Shown: positions 23,541 to 32,507 of the stretch, piece after piece
Numbering within the stretch: position 1 is the first letter of the stretch
Layout of the letters: every line of letters starts with the position of its first letter
Assembly (NCBI RefSeq): GCF_000735605.1
Contig: NZ_JPKG01000055.1
Coordinates: 1 to 64,000 of the forward strand
Direction of reading: 5' to 3'
DNA from: Allobosea sp. LC85
GTDB lineage: Bacteria > Pseudomonadota > Alphaproteobacteria > Rhizobiales > Beijerinckiaceae
DNA: 64,000 bases
Position numbers and translations under genes: made by a program
Notes under the pieces: model-generated
The model's input: only the letters and a program-made list of their open reading frames with translations
The model's database searches: none
What the model was told of the DNA's origin: nothing

Positions 23541-24458
23541 TTACGAGGACTTCTTCTTGCGGAGCGCGTCGACGAACTTGTTCAGTTCGATGATCGGGTC
23601 GTAGGCCTTGTTGTCGACGGCGACGAGCGGGCCCTGCTTGCCTTCATAGATCTTGTCGAAGGCGACCTTGTCCTTGGTGGCGAGGTTGAGGACGGCGTCG
23701 CGGATCGAGGCCTTGAGCGGCTCCGGCAGGTCGGAGAGATAGGCCATCGGCGAGTTCACGATCTGCTCGGACTTGTAGATGATCCGGAAATCGTCGGCCT
23801 TGACCATGTTCTTGCGGGCCATGCGCTGCAGGTTGGATTCCTGCTCGTCGTTCCACCAGTTGGCGGCGATGTCGACGGTGCCCTGGCCGAGCGCGATGAC
23901 CGCGTTCTCGTGGCTGCCGGTGTAGACGACCTTGCCGAAGAAGGTCTCGGGCTCGATCTTCATGCCGTCGAGCACGAAGCGCGGCACATTGTTGCCGGAG
24001 GTGGAATTGGGATCGACGAGGCCGAGATTCTTGCCCTTCAGGTCCTCGATCTTCTGATAGGGCGAGTCCTTCTTCACGTAGAAGACGGAGTGATAGCCCT
24101 TGGTGCCGTCGAGATTGGTCTCGATCGCGAAGGCATCGACCTTGGCGCCGGTCATGCGGGCGCGGGCGAAGGAGGCGGGGCCGTACATGCCGATATGGAT
24201 GTTGCCGGCGCGCTGGCCTTCGATGATCGCGGCATAGTCGTTGGCGATGCGCAGCGTCACCTTGGTGCCGAGTTCCTTCGCGAGGTAGCTGACGAAGGGG
24301 GTGTAGCGCTCGACGACGCCAGACGCGTTCTCGGACGGGATGATGGCGAAGACCAGCTCCGGATACTTGGCCTTCCAGTCCTGCGCGAAGGCGGGAGCGG
24401 CGAGCGTCGCGGCAAGGCCGGCGGCGGCGAGCGTAAGGGTATGACGACGGGTCAGCAT
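23541..24458 (-). CDS. phnD: Phosphonate ABC transporter substrate-binding protein PhnD
   Basis: Periplasmic phosphonate-binding protein, 305 residues. A signal peptide (MLTRRHTLTLAAAGLAATLAAPAFA) with twin arginines is followed by LVFAIIPSENASGVVERYTPF, typical of PhnD. GLVDPNSTSGNNVPRF is the ligand-region signature containing the STSG loop, and TGSHENAVIALGQG the second-domain strand. AGGAG lies upstream of the start at 24458. Confidence 0.95.
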   Translation of the reverse strand: MLTRRHTLTLAAAGLAATLAAPAFAQDWKAKYPELVFAIIPSENASGVVERYTPFVSYLAKELGTKVTLRIANDYAAIIEGQRAGNIHIGMYGPASFARARMTGAKVDAFAIETNLDGTKGYHSVFYVKKDSPYQKIEDLKGKNLGLVDPNSTSGNNVPRFVLDGMKIEPETFFGKVVYTGSHENAVIALGQGTVDIAANWWNDEQESNLQRMARKNMVKADDFRIIYKSEQIVNSPMAYLSDLPEPLKASIRDAVLNLATKDKVAFDKIYEGKQGPLVAVDNKAYDPIIELNKFVDALRKKKSS

Positions 24459-24529
24459 GGTTTGCTCCTGTTGAAGGCTGTAGGTGGTCTTTTCAGGCAT
24501 AAGCGGCCCTGGCCGGGCTCAAATCCGGC

Positions 24530-25348
24530 TCAGGCTGCGCTCTGCTTGGCGCGCTTGGCTTCGGCGATGGCGATGGCATCGAGCGCGTCCAGCGCCTCGG
24601 CGCCGGCATCCTTGGCCTCGATGCCGTAGAGCTCGGCCGCGATCTCGCGGGTGAGCGCCTGCGGCACGTCGTCGAACACGACCTTGCCGGCGGCCATGCC
24701 GATCAGCCGGTCGCAATATTTCGCCGCGATATCGAGGTCATGCAGATTGCAGATCACGGTGATGCCGTCCTCGCGATTGATGCGGAAGAGCGCATCCATC
24801 ACGACCTGGGTGTTGCGCGGATCGAGCGAAGCGATCGGCTCGTCGGCGAGGATGACCTTCGGCTCCTGGACCAGGGCACGGGCGATCGCGACGCGCTGCT
24901 GCTGGCCGCCCGAGAGGGTCTCGGCGCGCTGGGCCAGCAGATGGCCCATGTCGAGGCGCTCGAGCGCGGCAATGGCGCGGATCTTGTCGTCCTGCGAGAA
25001 GCTCTTCACCAGCGTCAGGAAGGCCGAGCGGTGATTGAGCCGGCCGAGCAGGACATTGGTCAGCACGTCGAGACGGCCGACAAGATTGAACTGCTGGAAG
25101 ATCATCGCGGTGTCGCGACGCCAGGCGCGCAGTTCGGCGCCCTTCAATGCGGTGACATCGCGCTCCTCGCTGATCAGGCGGCCGGAGCTCGGCTCCGCGA
25201 GGCGGTTGATCATGCGCAGCAGGGTCGACTTGCCAGCGCCGGAGCGGCCGATGACGCCGACCATCTCGCCCTTCGGAATCGACAGCGAGACATTGTCCAC
25301 GGCGGCCTTGCCGCTGAAGCGCTTGGTCAGGCCTTCGATACGCAGCAT
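24530..25348 (-). CDS. phnC: Phosphonate ABC transporter ATP-binding protein PhnC
   Basis: ATPase of the phosphonate importer, 272 residues. Walker A is GRSGAGKSTLLRMINRL, the signature LSGGQQQRVAIARAL and Walker B VILADEPIASLDP. The start at 25348 (MLRIEGLTKRF) has GGGAAG eight bases upstream. It heads phnCDE1E2. A Pho box lies about 107 bp before its start codon, so transport is expected to rise on phosphate starvation. Confidence 0.95.
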   Translation of the reverse strand: MLRIEGLTKRFSGKAAVDNVSLSIPKGEMVGVIGRSGAGKSTLLRMINRLAEPSSGRLISEERDVTALKGAELRAWRRDTAMIFQQFNLVGRLDVLTNVLLGRLNHRSAFLTLVKSFSQDDKIRAIAALERLDMGHLLAQRAETLSGGQQQRVAIARALVQEPKVILADEPIASLDPRNTQVVMDALFRINREDGITVICNLHDLDIAAKYCDRLIGMAAGKVVFDDVPQALTREIAAELYGIEAKDAGAEALDALDAIAIAEAKRAKQSAA

Positions 25349-25454
25349 GAATGGTCTTCCCATCGAGGAGCGAGCATGGCGACATCCGGACATGGGCGGG
25401 GCGCCGTCCGGAGCTCATGCTCTCTTGCAGTGCGCAAACCGGTATCGGCGACAG

Positions 25455-25472
25455 ATGACAGGGCCGTGACAG
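25455..25472 (-). promoter_or_regulatory. Pho box (PhoB site) upstream of phnC
   Basis: On the minus strand CTGTCAC-GGCC-CTGTCAT: two 7-bp direct repeats separated by four bases, an 11-bp period, matching the canonical PhoB box with only the spacer GC-rich. It lies about 107 bp upstream of the phnC start codon and points towards it. A weaker CTGTCAC (25497-25503) lies on the plus strand nearby. Confidence 0.8.
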
Positions 25473-25511
25473 CAGGATTCCGGGCTGTGGAGCGGGCTGT
25501 CACGGAGGCTG

Positions 25512-25556
25512 TTGACTCGTCTAAAGGTGCGGAGTCATAAAGAACAAAATAGGAAC
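25512..25556 (+). promoter_or_regulatory. SOS promoter and LexA box of imuA
   Basis: GAAC-AAAATAG-GAAC at 25542-25556 is an exact alphaproteobacterial LexA box (GAAC-N7-GAAC). TTGACT (25512-25517) and TCATAA (25535-25540), 17 bp apart, are plausible -35 and -10 elements, so LexA would sit directly downstream of the -10. The box ends 17 bp before the imuA GTG. Confidence 0.85.
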
Positions 25557-25573
25557 ATTTGGAGTGCCAAGAC

Positions 25574-26401
25574 GTGAGCGATCATGCCGTCGCCGCGCTG
25601 CGGCGAAACATTGCCGGTTTGGAAAGCGTCTCCGTCTCGCTGGGCGGGGAGGCGAGCTTCAGCCTTGGCCACGCGGCGGCCGATGCGGCGCTGGGGCCGC
25701 TGCGCCGCCACGCCCTGCACGAGATCGTGGCGGCGGCGCATCAGGCTCCGGCGGCGACGGGCTTCGTCGCCGGGCTGATCGCGCGGCTGGGGCGGCGGCC
25801 GCTCGTCTGGCTGCGGCAGGATTCCGCCGGCGCGGAGGGCGGTGAGCTCTATGCGCCGGGGCTTGCGGCGTTCGGGCTCGATCCCGACCGGGTGCTGGCG
25901 GTGCGGGGGCGAGATCCGCTTGCCGTGCTGAAGGCGGCGGGCGACGCCTTTCCGCGCGTCAATGACCAGCGCTCAGGCATCGGCGCGGTGGTGATCGAGC
26001 TCGAAGGTGCGCCGGCCTGCCTCGATCTCACGGCCAGCCGGCGTCTCGTTCTGGCGGCGCGGGATGCCGGCGCGACGGCTTTTCTCCTGCGGCTGGGGAG
26101 CAGTCCTGCTCCGAGTGCGGCGACGATCCGCTGGTCAGTTTCGGCGGCGCCTTCGGAGGGGCGGGTGAGAGCGCATGGGCCGGGCCGGCCGGGTTTCGCG
26201 GTCACGGTGCTGCGCAACCGGCATGGGGCGACAGGGCAATGGGTGATGGAGTGGGACAGTCATGCGTATAGTTTCCGCGAGCCGCTTCCTGTCGCTCTGG
26301 TTCCCGCGCCTGCCCATCGACCGGATCAGGCGCAGCCAGGACGCATCCGTTCGGGCAATGTCGCAGAGGCCTGGCCCGCAGCCCGGCGGGCAAGCGGATG
26401 A
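25574..26401 (+). CDS. imuA: ImuA, RecA-like accessory protein of the mutagenic polymerase
   Basis: SOS-induced partner of ImuB and DnaE2, also called ImuA', with a RecA-like fold. This 275-residue protein shows ALHEIVAAAHQAPAATGFVAGLIARLGRRPLVWL near the N-terminus and an FLLRLGSS strand later. The GTG at 25574 is preferred; TTG at 25559 would run into the GGAG region. Its C-terminus overlaps imuB by 140 bp. The conserved part ends near QWVMEWD, before the overlap. Confidence 0.88.
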   Translation: MSDHAVAALRRNIAGLESVSVSLGGEASFSLGHAAADAALGPLRRHALHEIVAAAHQAPAATGFVAGLIARLGRRPLVWLRQDSAGAEGGELYAPGLAAFGLDPDRVLAVRGRDPLAVLKAAGDAFPRVNDQRSGIGAVVIELEGAPACLDLTASRRLVLAARDAGATAFLLRLGSSPAPSAATIRWSVSAAPSEGRVRAHGPGRPGFAVTVLRNRHGATGQWVMEWDSHAYSFREPLPVALVPAPAHRPDQAQPGRIRSGNVAEAWPAARRASG

Positions 26402-27890
26402 TCCTGGTCCTCTTGTTGTGGTGGGCAAGGCGAAGGGCGCCTTCCGGCTGACGAGCCTCGATGCCGAAGCCGAACGCCTCGGCCTGCATGCGACCATGGC
26501 GCTGGCCGATGCGCGGGCGATGATCCCGCGACTGGTCGTGGTCGAGGAGGACAGGGCGGCCGATGCAGCCCTGCTTTGCGCCATTGCCGACTGGTGCGAC
26601 CGCTATACGCCGCTGGTCGCGCTCGATGGCGAGGATGGCCTGTTGCTCGATATCTCGGGCTGCACCCATCTCTTCGGCGGCGAAGCCGCGCTTGGCCGCG
26701 ATTGCCTGCTTCATCTGAAACGACAGGGCTTTACGCTGCGCGCCGCCATTGCCGGGACGGCGCGCGCCGCCTGGGGCGTCGCGCGTTATGGGCGCGGCGG
26801 CATCGTGCCGCCGGGCGGGGAGGGCGAGGCCCTCTGGCCCTTGCCGACGGCGGCGCTCGGATTGGAGGCTGCACGGCAGCACGGGCTCGCGCGCATGGGC
26901 CTCACGCATATCGCCGATCTGGAGACGCGACCGCGCGCACCGCTGGCCGCCCGTTTCGGCCGCGACCTGCTCGACAGGCTCGACCAGGCGCTCGGCCGCC
27001 TGCCGCAGGCGCTGTCCCCGCGGCGGCCGTTGCCGGATTGCATGGCGGAGCGGCGTTTCGCCGAGCCGCTGGCGCATGAAGCCGGGATCCGGGCTGCCCT
27101 GGCCGGCCTGGAGGAGAGTCTCGCCGGCCTGCTGGAGGCGCGCGGCGAAGGCGCAAGACTGTTCGAGGCGAGCTTTTTCCGCAGTGACGGGGCCGTGCGC
27201 CGTCTCGGCATCGAGACCGGGATGCCGTTGCGCGATCCGGCTGCGATCGACCGGCTCTTCGCCTTGAAGCTGGATGCCTTGGCGGACCCGCTCGATCCCG
27301 GCTTCGGTTTCGACCTGATCCGGCTCTCGGCCGGGGCGACCGAGCCTTTCGCCGCCGATCAGGCAACACTTGCCTCCGGTGGGAAGGAGGAGCCCGACGA
27401 AGCTGCCGCCGAGCGGGCGTTGACGGAGGTCGCCGATGCGATTGCGGCCCGGATCGGCCCGGATCGCGTGCGGCGTTTCCTGGCGCAGGACAGCCATGAT
27501 CCCGAGCGCGCGGCGCTAGCGGTGCCCGCCCTGCGTCATGGCGAGATGGCACGGCTCGGCCTTTCCCCGGACTGGCCGGCTCCGAGCGCTGTCCCGGAAC
27601 GGCCCCTGCGGCTGCTGTCGCGGCCAGAGCCGATCGAGGTGCTGGCCGAAATCCCGGACGGGCCGCCGACGCGTTTCCGCTGGCGGCGTGTCATGCACGA
27701 GGTCGCCAAGGCCGAAGGACCGGAGCGGATCGCTGCCGAATGGTGGGCGACGACGGGCAGGATCGCGCCGACCCGCGACTATTTCCGTGTCGAAGAGCCG
27801 GGCGGACGACGCTTCTGGCTTTATCGCGACGGGCTCTATGGCCGCGAGGCCGCGCATCCGCCCTGGTTCATGCATGGGCTTTTCGCATGA
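26262..27890 (+). CDS. imuB: ImuB, catalytically inactive Y-family polymerase-like protein
   Basis: Adaptor of the mutasome that links DnaE2, ImuA and the beta clamp. The 542-residue protein starts RFLSLWFPRLPIDRI where active Y-family polymerases have DMDAFF, so the first catalytic aspartates are missing, as is normal for ImuB. ALDGEDGLLLDISGCTHLFGG and GIAGTARAAWGVARY follow. The C-terminal part has RFRWRRVMHEVAKAEGPERIAAEWW and the ending RDYFRVEEPGGRRFWLYRDGLY, both family hallmarks. Its stop overlaps the dnaE2 start as ATGA. Confidence 0.93.
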   Translation: MRIVSASRFLSLWFPRLPIDRIRRSQDASVRAMSQRPGPQPGGQADDPGPLVVVGKAKGAFRLTSLDAEAERLGLHATMALADARAMIPRLVVVEEDRAADAALLCAIADWCDRYTPLVALDGEDGLLLDISGCTHLFGGEAALGRDCLLHLKRQGFTLRAAIAGTARAAWGVARYGRGGIVPPGGEGEALWPLPTAALGLEAARQHGLARMGLTHIADLETRPRAPLAARFGRDLLDRLDQALGRLPQALSPRRPLPDCMAERRFAEPLAHEAGIRAALAGLEESLAGLLEARGEGARLFEASFFRSDGAVRRLGIETGMPLRDPAAIDRLFALKLDALADPLDPGFGFDLIRLSAGATEPFAADQATLASGGKEEPDEAAAERALTEVADAIAARIGPDRVRRFLAQDSHDPERAALAVPALRHGEMARLGLSPDWPAPSAVPERPLRLLSRPEPIEVLAEIPDGPPTRFRWRRVMHEVAKAEGPERIAAEWWATTGRIAPTRDYFRVEEPGGRRFWLYRDGLYGREAAHPPWFMHGLFA

Positions 27891-30800
27891 GCGGGCTCAA
27901 TGACAATCGCCCGGTGGAGACTGCCCTGGGAGGATCGGCCTCGCGCTATGCCGAGCTTGCGGTCACCTCCAACTTCTCCTTCCTGCGCGGAGCCTCGAGT
28001 CCGGAGGAACTGGTTGGCCGGGCCGCCGAACTCGACCTTGCCGGAATCGGACTTGCCGACCGCAATTCCCTGGCCGGCGTGGTGCGGGCCCACGCGGCGA
28101 TGCGCGAGGCGGGTATCGCCGCCACGACGTTGAAATTCGCGGTCGGGGTTCGCCTCGTGCTGTCCGACGGCACGCCCGATCTGCTCGCCTATCCGCAGGA
28201 TCGCGACGCCTATGGCAGGCTCTGCCGCCTGCTGACCCAGGGCAAGATGAAGGTCGAGAAGAAGGGCGAATGCATCCTCACGCTCTCCGACCTGCGCGAA
28301 TGCGCGGAAGGCCTGCTGCTGATCCTGATGCCGGAACGGCGGCCGGACAGCGAGATCGCCGCGGCTCTCGCCAGTGTTTCCGAGTTTGCGCGCGGTCGGC
28401 TCTGGCTGGGCATCGACATGCCGCATCGCGGCGACGACCGACGCCGCGCCGAGGCACTGGCGCTGCTTGCGGCCAGGACGGGCGTGCCCTGCCTCGCCGT
28501 CAACGACGTGCTCTATCATGCGCCCGAGCGGCGGCCCTTGCAGGATGTCGTCAGCTGCATCCGCGAGCATGTCCCGATCGAGCGGGCCGGGCGCATGCTG
28601 GAGGCTCATGCCGAGCGCCATCTCAAATCGCCGCGCGAGATGGCTCACCTGTTCCGTCACGCGCCGGAGATAGTGGCGGAGACGGTGCGCTTCCTCGAAC
28701 GCTGCCGGTTCTCGCTCGACCAGCTGCAATATGAGTATCCGGACGAACCGGTGCCGCCCGGAAGCACCCCGCAGGAGCATCTGGAGCACCTCGCCTGGGA
28801 AGGAGCGTGGCGACGCTATCCCGCGGGGATTCCGTACAAAGTCCAGGATCTTATCCGCAAGGAACTCTCGCTCATCGCGCGGCTTGGCTATGCGCGCTAC
28901 TTCCTGACCGTCCACGACATCGTGAAATTTGCCCGTGCGCAGGAGCCGCCGATCCTGTGTCAGGGGCGGGGCTCGGCCGCGAATTCGGCGGTCTGCTACT
29001 GCCTCTGGGTCACCGCGGTCGACCCGATGGAGGGCAATTCGCTCCTTGCCCGCTTCCTCTCCGAACAGCGCAAGGAGCCGCCCGATATCGATGTCGATTT
29101 CGAGCATGAGCGGCGCGAGGAGGTGATGCAGTATATCTACGAACGCTATGGTCGGCTGCGCGCCGGCATCTGCGCCACGGTGATCTGCTACCGGCCGCGC
29201 AGCGCCATTCGCGAGGTCGGCAAGGCCTTGGGCCTGAGCGAGGATGTCACGGCCGCACTCGCCAACACGGTCTGGGGCAGCTGGGGCGACGGTTTGCCGG
29301 AGAACCATGTCCGGCAGGCAGGGCTCGACCCCGCCAATCCGATGATCGCGCGTGCGGCCGCGCTGGCGACCGAACTGATCGGCTTTCCCCGCCATCTCTC
29401 GCAGCATGTCGGCGGCTTCGTGCTGACGCGCGGGCGGCTCGACGAATGCGTGCCGATCGGCTGGGGCGGCATGAAGGACCGCAGCTTCATCGAGTGGGAC
29501 AAGGACGATATCGACGCGCTCCGGATGATGAAGGTCGATGTGCTGGCGCTCGGCATGTTGACCTGCATTCGCAAGGCCTTTGACCTGATCGCTCTGCACG
29601 GAGGTAAACGCTGGGAGTTGGCGACGATCGAGCAGGAGGATCCGCGCGTCTACGACATGCTGTGTCGGGCCGATGCGATCGGCGTCTTCCAGGTTGAGAG
29701 CCGGGCGCAGATGAACATGCTGCCGCGGCTGAAGCCCAAGGAGTTCTATGATCTCGTCATCGAAGTCGCGATCGTCCGGCCGGGCCCGATCCAGGGCAAT
29801 ATGGTCCATCCCTATCTGCGGCGGCGGAAAAACCCGGATGAGGTCGTCTACCCCAAGCCCGCACCGGAACATGGGCCTCCCGACGAGCTCGAACAGGTTC
29901 TGAAAAAGACGCTCGGCGTGCCTCTGTTCCAGGAGCAGGCGATGCGCATCGCCATCGAGGCGGCGAAATTCACCGAGGATGAGGCCAATGGCCTGCGGCG
30001 TGCCATGGCGACCTTCCGCCATGTCGGAACGATCCAGAATTTCGAGACGATGATGGTCGAGCGCATGGTGGCGCGCGGTTATGACCGTGCCTTCGCGAGC
30101 GCCTGTTTCAACCAGATCAAGGGTTTTGGCGAATACGGTTTCCCGGAGAGCCACGCGGCCTCCTTCGCCCTGCTGGTCTATGCCTCGGCCTGGCTCAAGT
30201 ACCATCATCCTGCCGCCTTCACCGCGGCGCTGCTGAACTCGCAGCCCATGGGCTTTTATGCTCCGGCGCAGATCATCCGGGCGGCGCAGGACAACAAGGT
30301 CGAGATCCGGCCGGCCGACATCAATCTGAGCGATCATGACAACACGCTGGAGCGGCGCGAGGACGGCGCACTCGCGATGCGGCTCGGCTTGCGCCAGATC
30401 GACGGGATCTCGGAGGCATTTGGCGAGGCGCTCGTGAAGGCGCGCGGGCAGCGCTATGACAGTGTCGAAGCCTTGGCGCGGCGCGCGAGGCTGCCGACAC
30501 GTGCACTAGTCGCGCTGGCCGATGCCGATGCTTTCGGCTCACTCGGCCTCAGCCGGCGCGAGGCGCTCTGGGAGGTGCGGCGGCTCCCGGATGACAGGCC
30601 GCTGCCGCTTTTTGCAGCAAGCGAGAGCGCCGAGCTGGCCCGAGAGCCCGAGACCCTGCTGCCGCGCATGCGGGATGCCGAACAGGTCATCGCGGATTAC
30701 CAGCATCTGCGCCTGTCGCTGAAGGGGCATCCGATGCAGTTCCTGCGCCCGCTTTTTGCACGTGAGCGGGCCCTGAGCTGCGAGCAGGTTCTGGCAGCCC

Positions 30801-31204
30801 CTGACGGCACGCGCTGCCGACTGGCGGGCATCATCACGGTGCGCCAGCGGCCGGGCAGCGCCAAGGGGGTGATGTTCATGACGCTGGAGGACGAGACCGG
30901 TATCGCCAATGCGGTGCTCTGGCCAAAGACCTTCGAGCGTTACCGCCGGCAGGCGATGGGCGCGCGGCTCGTCCTGCTCGCAGGCCAGTTGCAGCGCAGC
31001 TCGGAGGGCATCGTCCATCTCGTGGTCGACAGGATCGAGGATCGCTCGGAGGAACTGGCACGGCTGGCTGACGGGCTGCTGCACCGAACCCTGGCGCGAG
31101 CCGACGAGGTGCAGCGCCCGCAAGCCGACAGCCGCCTGCCGCCGCGCCAGCACACCCACCCGCGCAATGTCAGGGTGCTGCCGCGCTCGCGGGACTTTCA
31201 TTGA
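27887..31204 (+). CDS. dnaE2: Error-prone DNA polymerase DnaE2 (ImuC)
   Basis: C-family polymerase for translesion synthesis and damage-induced mutagenesis. The 1105-residue protein has an N-terminal PHP domain (YAELAVTSNFSFLRGASSPEELV, IGLADRNSLAGVVRAH), the polymerase core with GRGSAANSAVCYCLW and the catalytic aspartates in PPDIDVDFEHERREEVM, a third acidic residue in MKVDVLALGML, GFGEYGFPESHAASFALLVY, and a C-terminal OB fold (AGIITVRQRPGSAKGVMFMTLEDETG). It ends in the short basic tail usual for DnaE2. It is the third gene of the LexA-controlled cassette. Confidence 0.97.
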   Translation: MSGLNDNRPVETALGGSASRYAELAVTSNFSFLRGASSPEELVGRAAELDLAGIGLADRNSLAGVVRAHAAMREAGIAATTLKFAVGVRLVLSDGTPDLLAYPQDRDAYGRLCRLLTQGKMKVEKKGECILTLSDLRECAEGLLLILMPERRPDSEIAAALASVSEFARGRLWLGIDMPHRGDDRRRAEALALLAARTGVPCLAVNDVLYHAPERRPLQDVVSCIREHVPIERAGRMLEAHAERHLKSPREMAHLFRHAPEIVAETVRFLERCRFSLDQLQYEYPDEPVPPGSTPQEHLEHLAWEGAWRRYPAGIPYKVQDLIRKELSLIARLGYARYFLTVHDIVKFARAQEPPILCQGRGSAANSAVCYCLWVTAVDPMEGNSLLARFLSEQRKEPPDIDVDFEHERREEVMQYIYERYGRLRAGICATVICYRPRSAIREVGKALGLSEDVTAALANTVWGSWGDGLPENHVRQAGLDPANPMIARAAALATELIGFPRHLSQHVGGFVLTRGRLDECVPIGWGGMKDRSFIEWDKDDIDALRMMKVDVLALGMLTCIRKAFDLIALHGGKRWELATIEQEDPRVYDMLCRADAIGVFQVESRAQMNMLPRLKPKEFYDLVIEVAIVRPGPIQGNMVHPYLRRRKNPDEVVYPKPAPEHGPPDELEQVLKKTLGVPLFQEQAMRIAIEAAKFTEDEANGLRRAMATFRHVGTIQNFETMMVERMVARGYDRAFASACFNQIKGFGEYGFPESHAASFALLVYASAWLKYHHPAAFTAALLNSQPMGFYAPAQIIRAAQDNKVEIRPADINLSDHDNTLERREDGALAMRLGLRQIDGISEAFGEALVKARGQRYDSVEALARRARLPTRALVALADADAFGSLGLSRREALWEVRRLPDDRPLPLFAASESAELAREPETLLPRMRDAEQVIADYQHLRLSLKGHPMQFLRPLFARERALSCEQVLAAPDGTRCRLAGIITVRQRPGSAKGVMFMTLEDETGIANAVLWPKTFERYRRQAMGARLVLLAGQLQRSSEGIVHLVVDRIEDRSEELARLADGLLHRTLARADEVQRPQADSRLPPRQHTHPRNVRVLPRSRDFH

Positions 31205-31412
31205 CGGCTCAATTCGGCCACGGGGCCGCGAAATCTGTCGCTGGCGGCCCGTTTCGGGCTTGTTTCGCGTCCTGGTTCCGGTCTTGCATGCGAAAAACCG
31301 GATGGTTCACAAAATCGTCGCGGTCGTCATGAAACCACACTTACGGATTTGTAATTTGAACTGCATCGTCCAGTCCCATAGGGCTTGCGACGATACCGGA
31401 GCACCCTGACCT

Positions 31413-32507
31413 ATGAAGCGGCTTGTCCTTGTCCTCCTGATCGCCGGCGTCGCTGGCGGCGGCTATTACGGCTACCGCAGCTTCAAGGCTGGCGCGCAGC
31501 CTGCGCAGGCGCGCGCCGCGACGAACCCGCAGGCCGCCGGTGTGCCGGTCGAGGTCAGCCGGGCCGAGGCCGTGACGGTCAATGAAGAGGTCCAGGCGCT
31601 GGGCACATTGACCGCGAATGAGACCGTGGTCATCGCTCCCGAAATCGCCGGCCGGGTCGTCGCACTGGGATTCAAGGAAGGCGAGCGCGTCACCAAGGGC
31701 CAGGAACTCGTCAAGCTCGACAAGGCGATCCTCGATGCCGAGGTGAGACTGGCCGAAGCGGACCTGCGGCTGGCGCGCGACACCTATGAGCGCAACCGGG
31801 CGCTGGTCGACCGGGGCTCAGGCACGCAGGTCGCGCTCGAGCAGGCGACGGCGCAACTGGCCTCCAGCGAGGCTCGCCTACAGCTCGCGACCTCGCGCCG
31901 CGCTCTGACCGCCATCATCGCGCCCTTCACCGGCGTTGTCGGTCTGCGTTCGGTCAGCGTCGGAGACTATGTCTCGGTCGGCAAGGAGTTGATCACACTT
32001 ACGGCAACCGACCCGATGAAGGTCGATTTTCGTGTTCCCGAGATTTACCTGACGCGGGTCAAGGTCGGGCAGACCATCCAGCTCAAGGTCGATGCGCTGC
32101 CCGACAGCAGCTTCACCGGCACGATCTTCGCGATCGATCCGATCGTCGATGTCAACGGCCGTGCAATCCGGCTGCGCGCCACGATCCCGAACGGCGACGG
32201 CATCCTGAAACCCGGCCTGTTCGCGCGGATCAACATCATCGTCGACCAGCGCGAGAATGCGCTCGTCGTGCCCGAGACGGCCGTGGTGCCTGACGGCACC
32301 GGCAAGATGATCTTCGTGGTCGAGAACGGCAAGGCGAAGCGCGTGCCGGTCGAACTCGGCAAGCGCCTGCCGGGCAAGGTCGAGATCGTGAAGGGGCTGA
32401 CCCCGGCCATGCAGATCGTCACGGCCGGCCAGATGCGCCTGCGCGACGGCTCGACCGTCGCCGTCAAGAATGCTCTGGCTCCGGTGCAGACGAGCAACGC
32501 ACGATGA
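31413..32507 (+). CDS. RND efflux periplasmic adaptor subunit
   Basis: Membrane-fusion protein, 364 residues, that joins the inner-membrane pump to an outer-membrane channel. An N-terminal anchor helix (RLVLVLLIAGVAGGGYYGY) has no lipobox. The lipoyl halves are VVIAPEIAGRVVALGFKEGERVTKGQELVKLD and IIAPFTGVVGLRSVSVGDYVSVGKELITL, split by a coiled coil (about residues 115-165). A beta-barrel and membrane-proximal domain follow. It overlaps the pump gene by four bases. A weak TTGAAC -35-like site lies at 31356. Confidence 0.93.
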   Translation: MKRLVLVLLIAGVAGGGYYGYRSFKAGAQPAQARAATNPQAAGVPVEVSRAEAVTVNEEVQALGTLTANETVVIAPEIAGRVVALGFKEGERVTKGQELVKLDKAILDAEVRLAEADLRLARDTYERNRALVDRGSGTQVALEQATAQLASSEARLQLATSRRALTAIIAPFTGVVGLRSVSVGDYVSVGKELITLTATDPMKVDFRVPEIYLTRVKVGQTIQLKVDALPDSSFTGTIFAIDPIVDVNGRAIRLRATIPNGDGILKPGLFARINIIVDQRENALVVPETAVVPDGTGKMIFVVENGKAKRVPVELGKRLPGKVEIVKGLTPAMQIVTAGQMRLRDGSTVAVKNALAPVQTSNAR

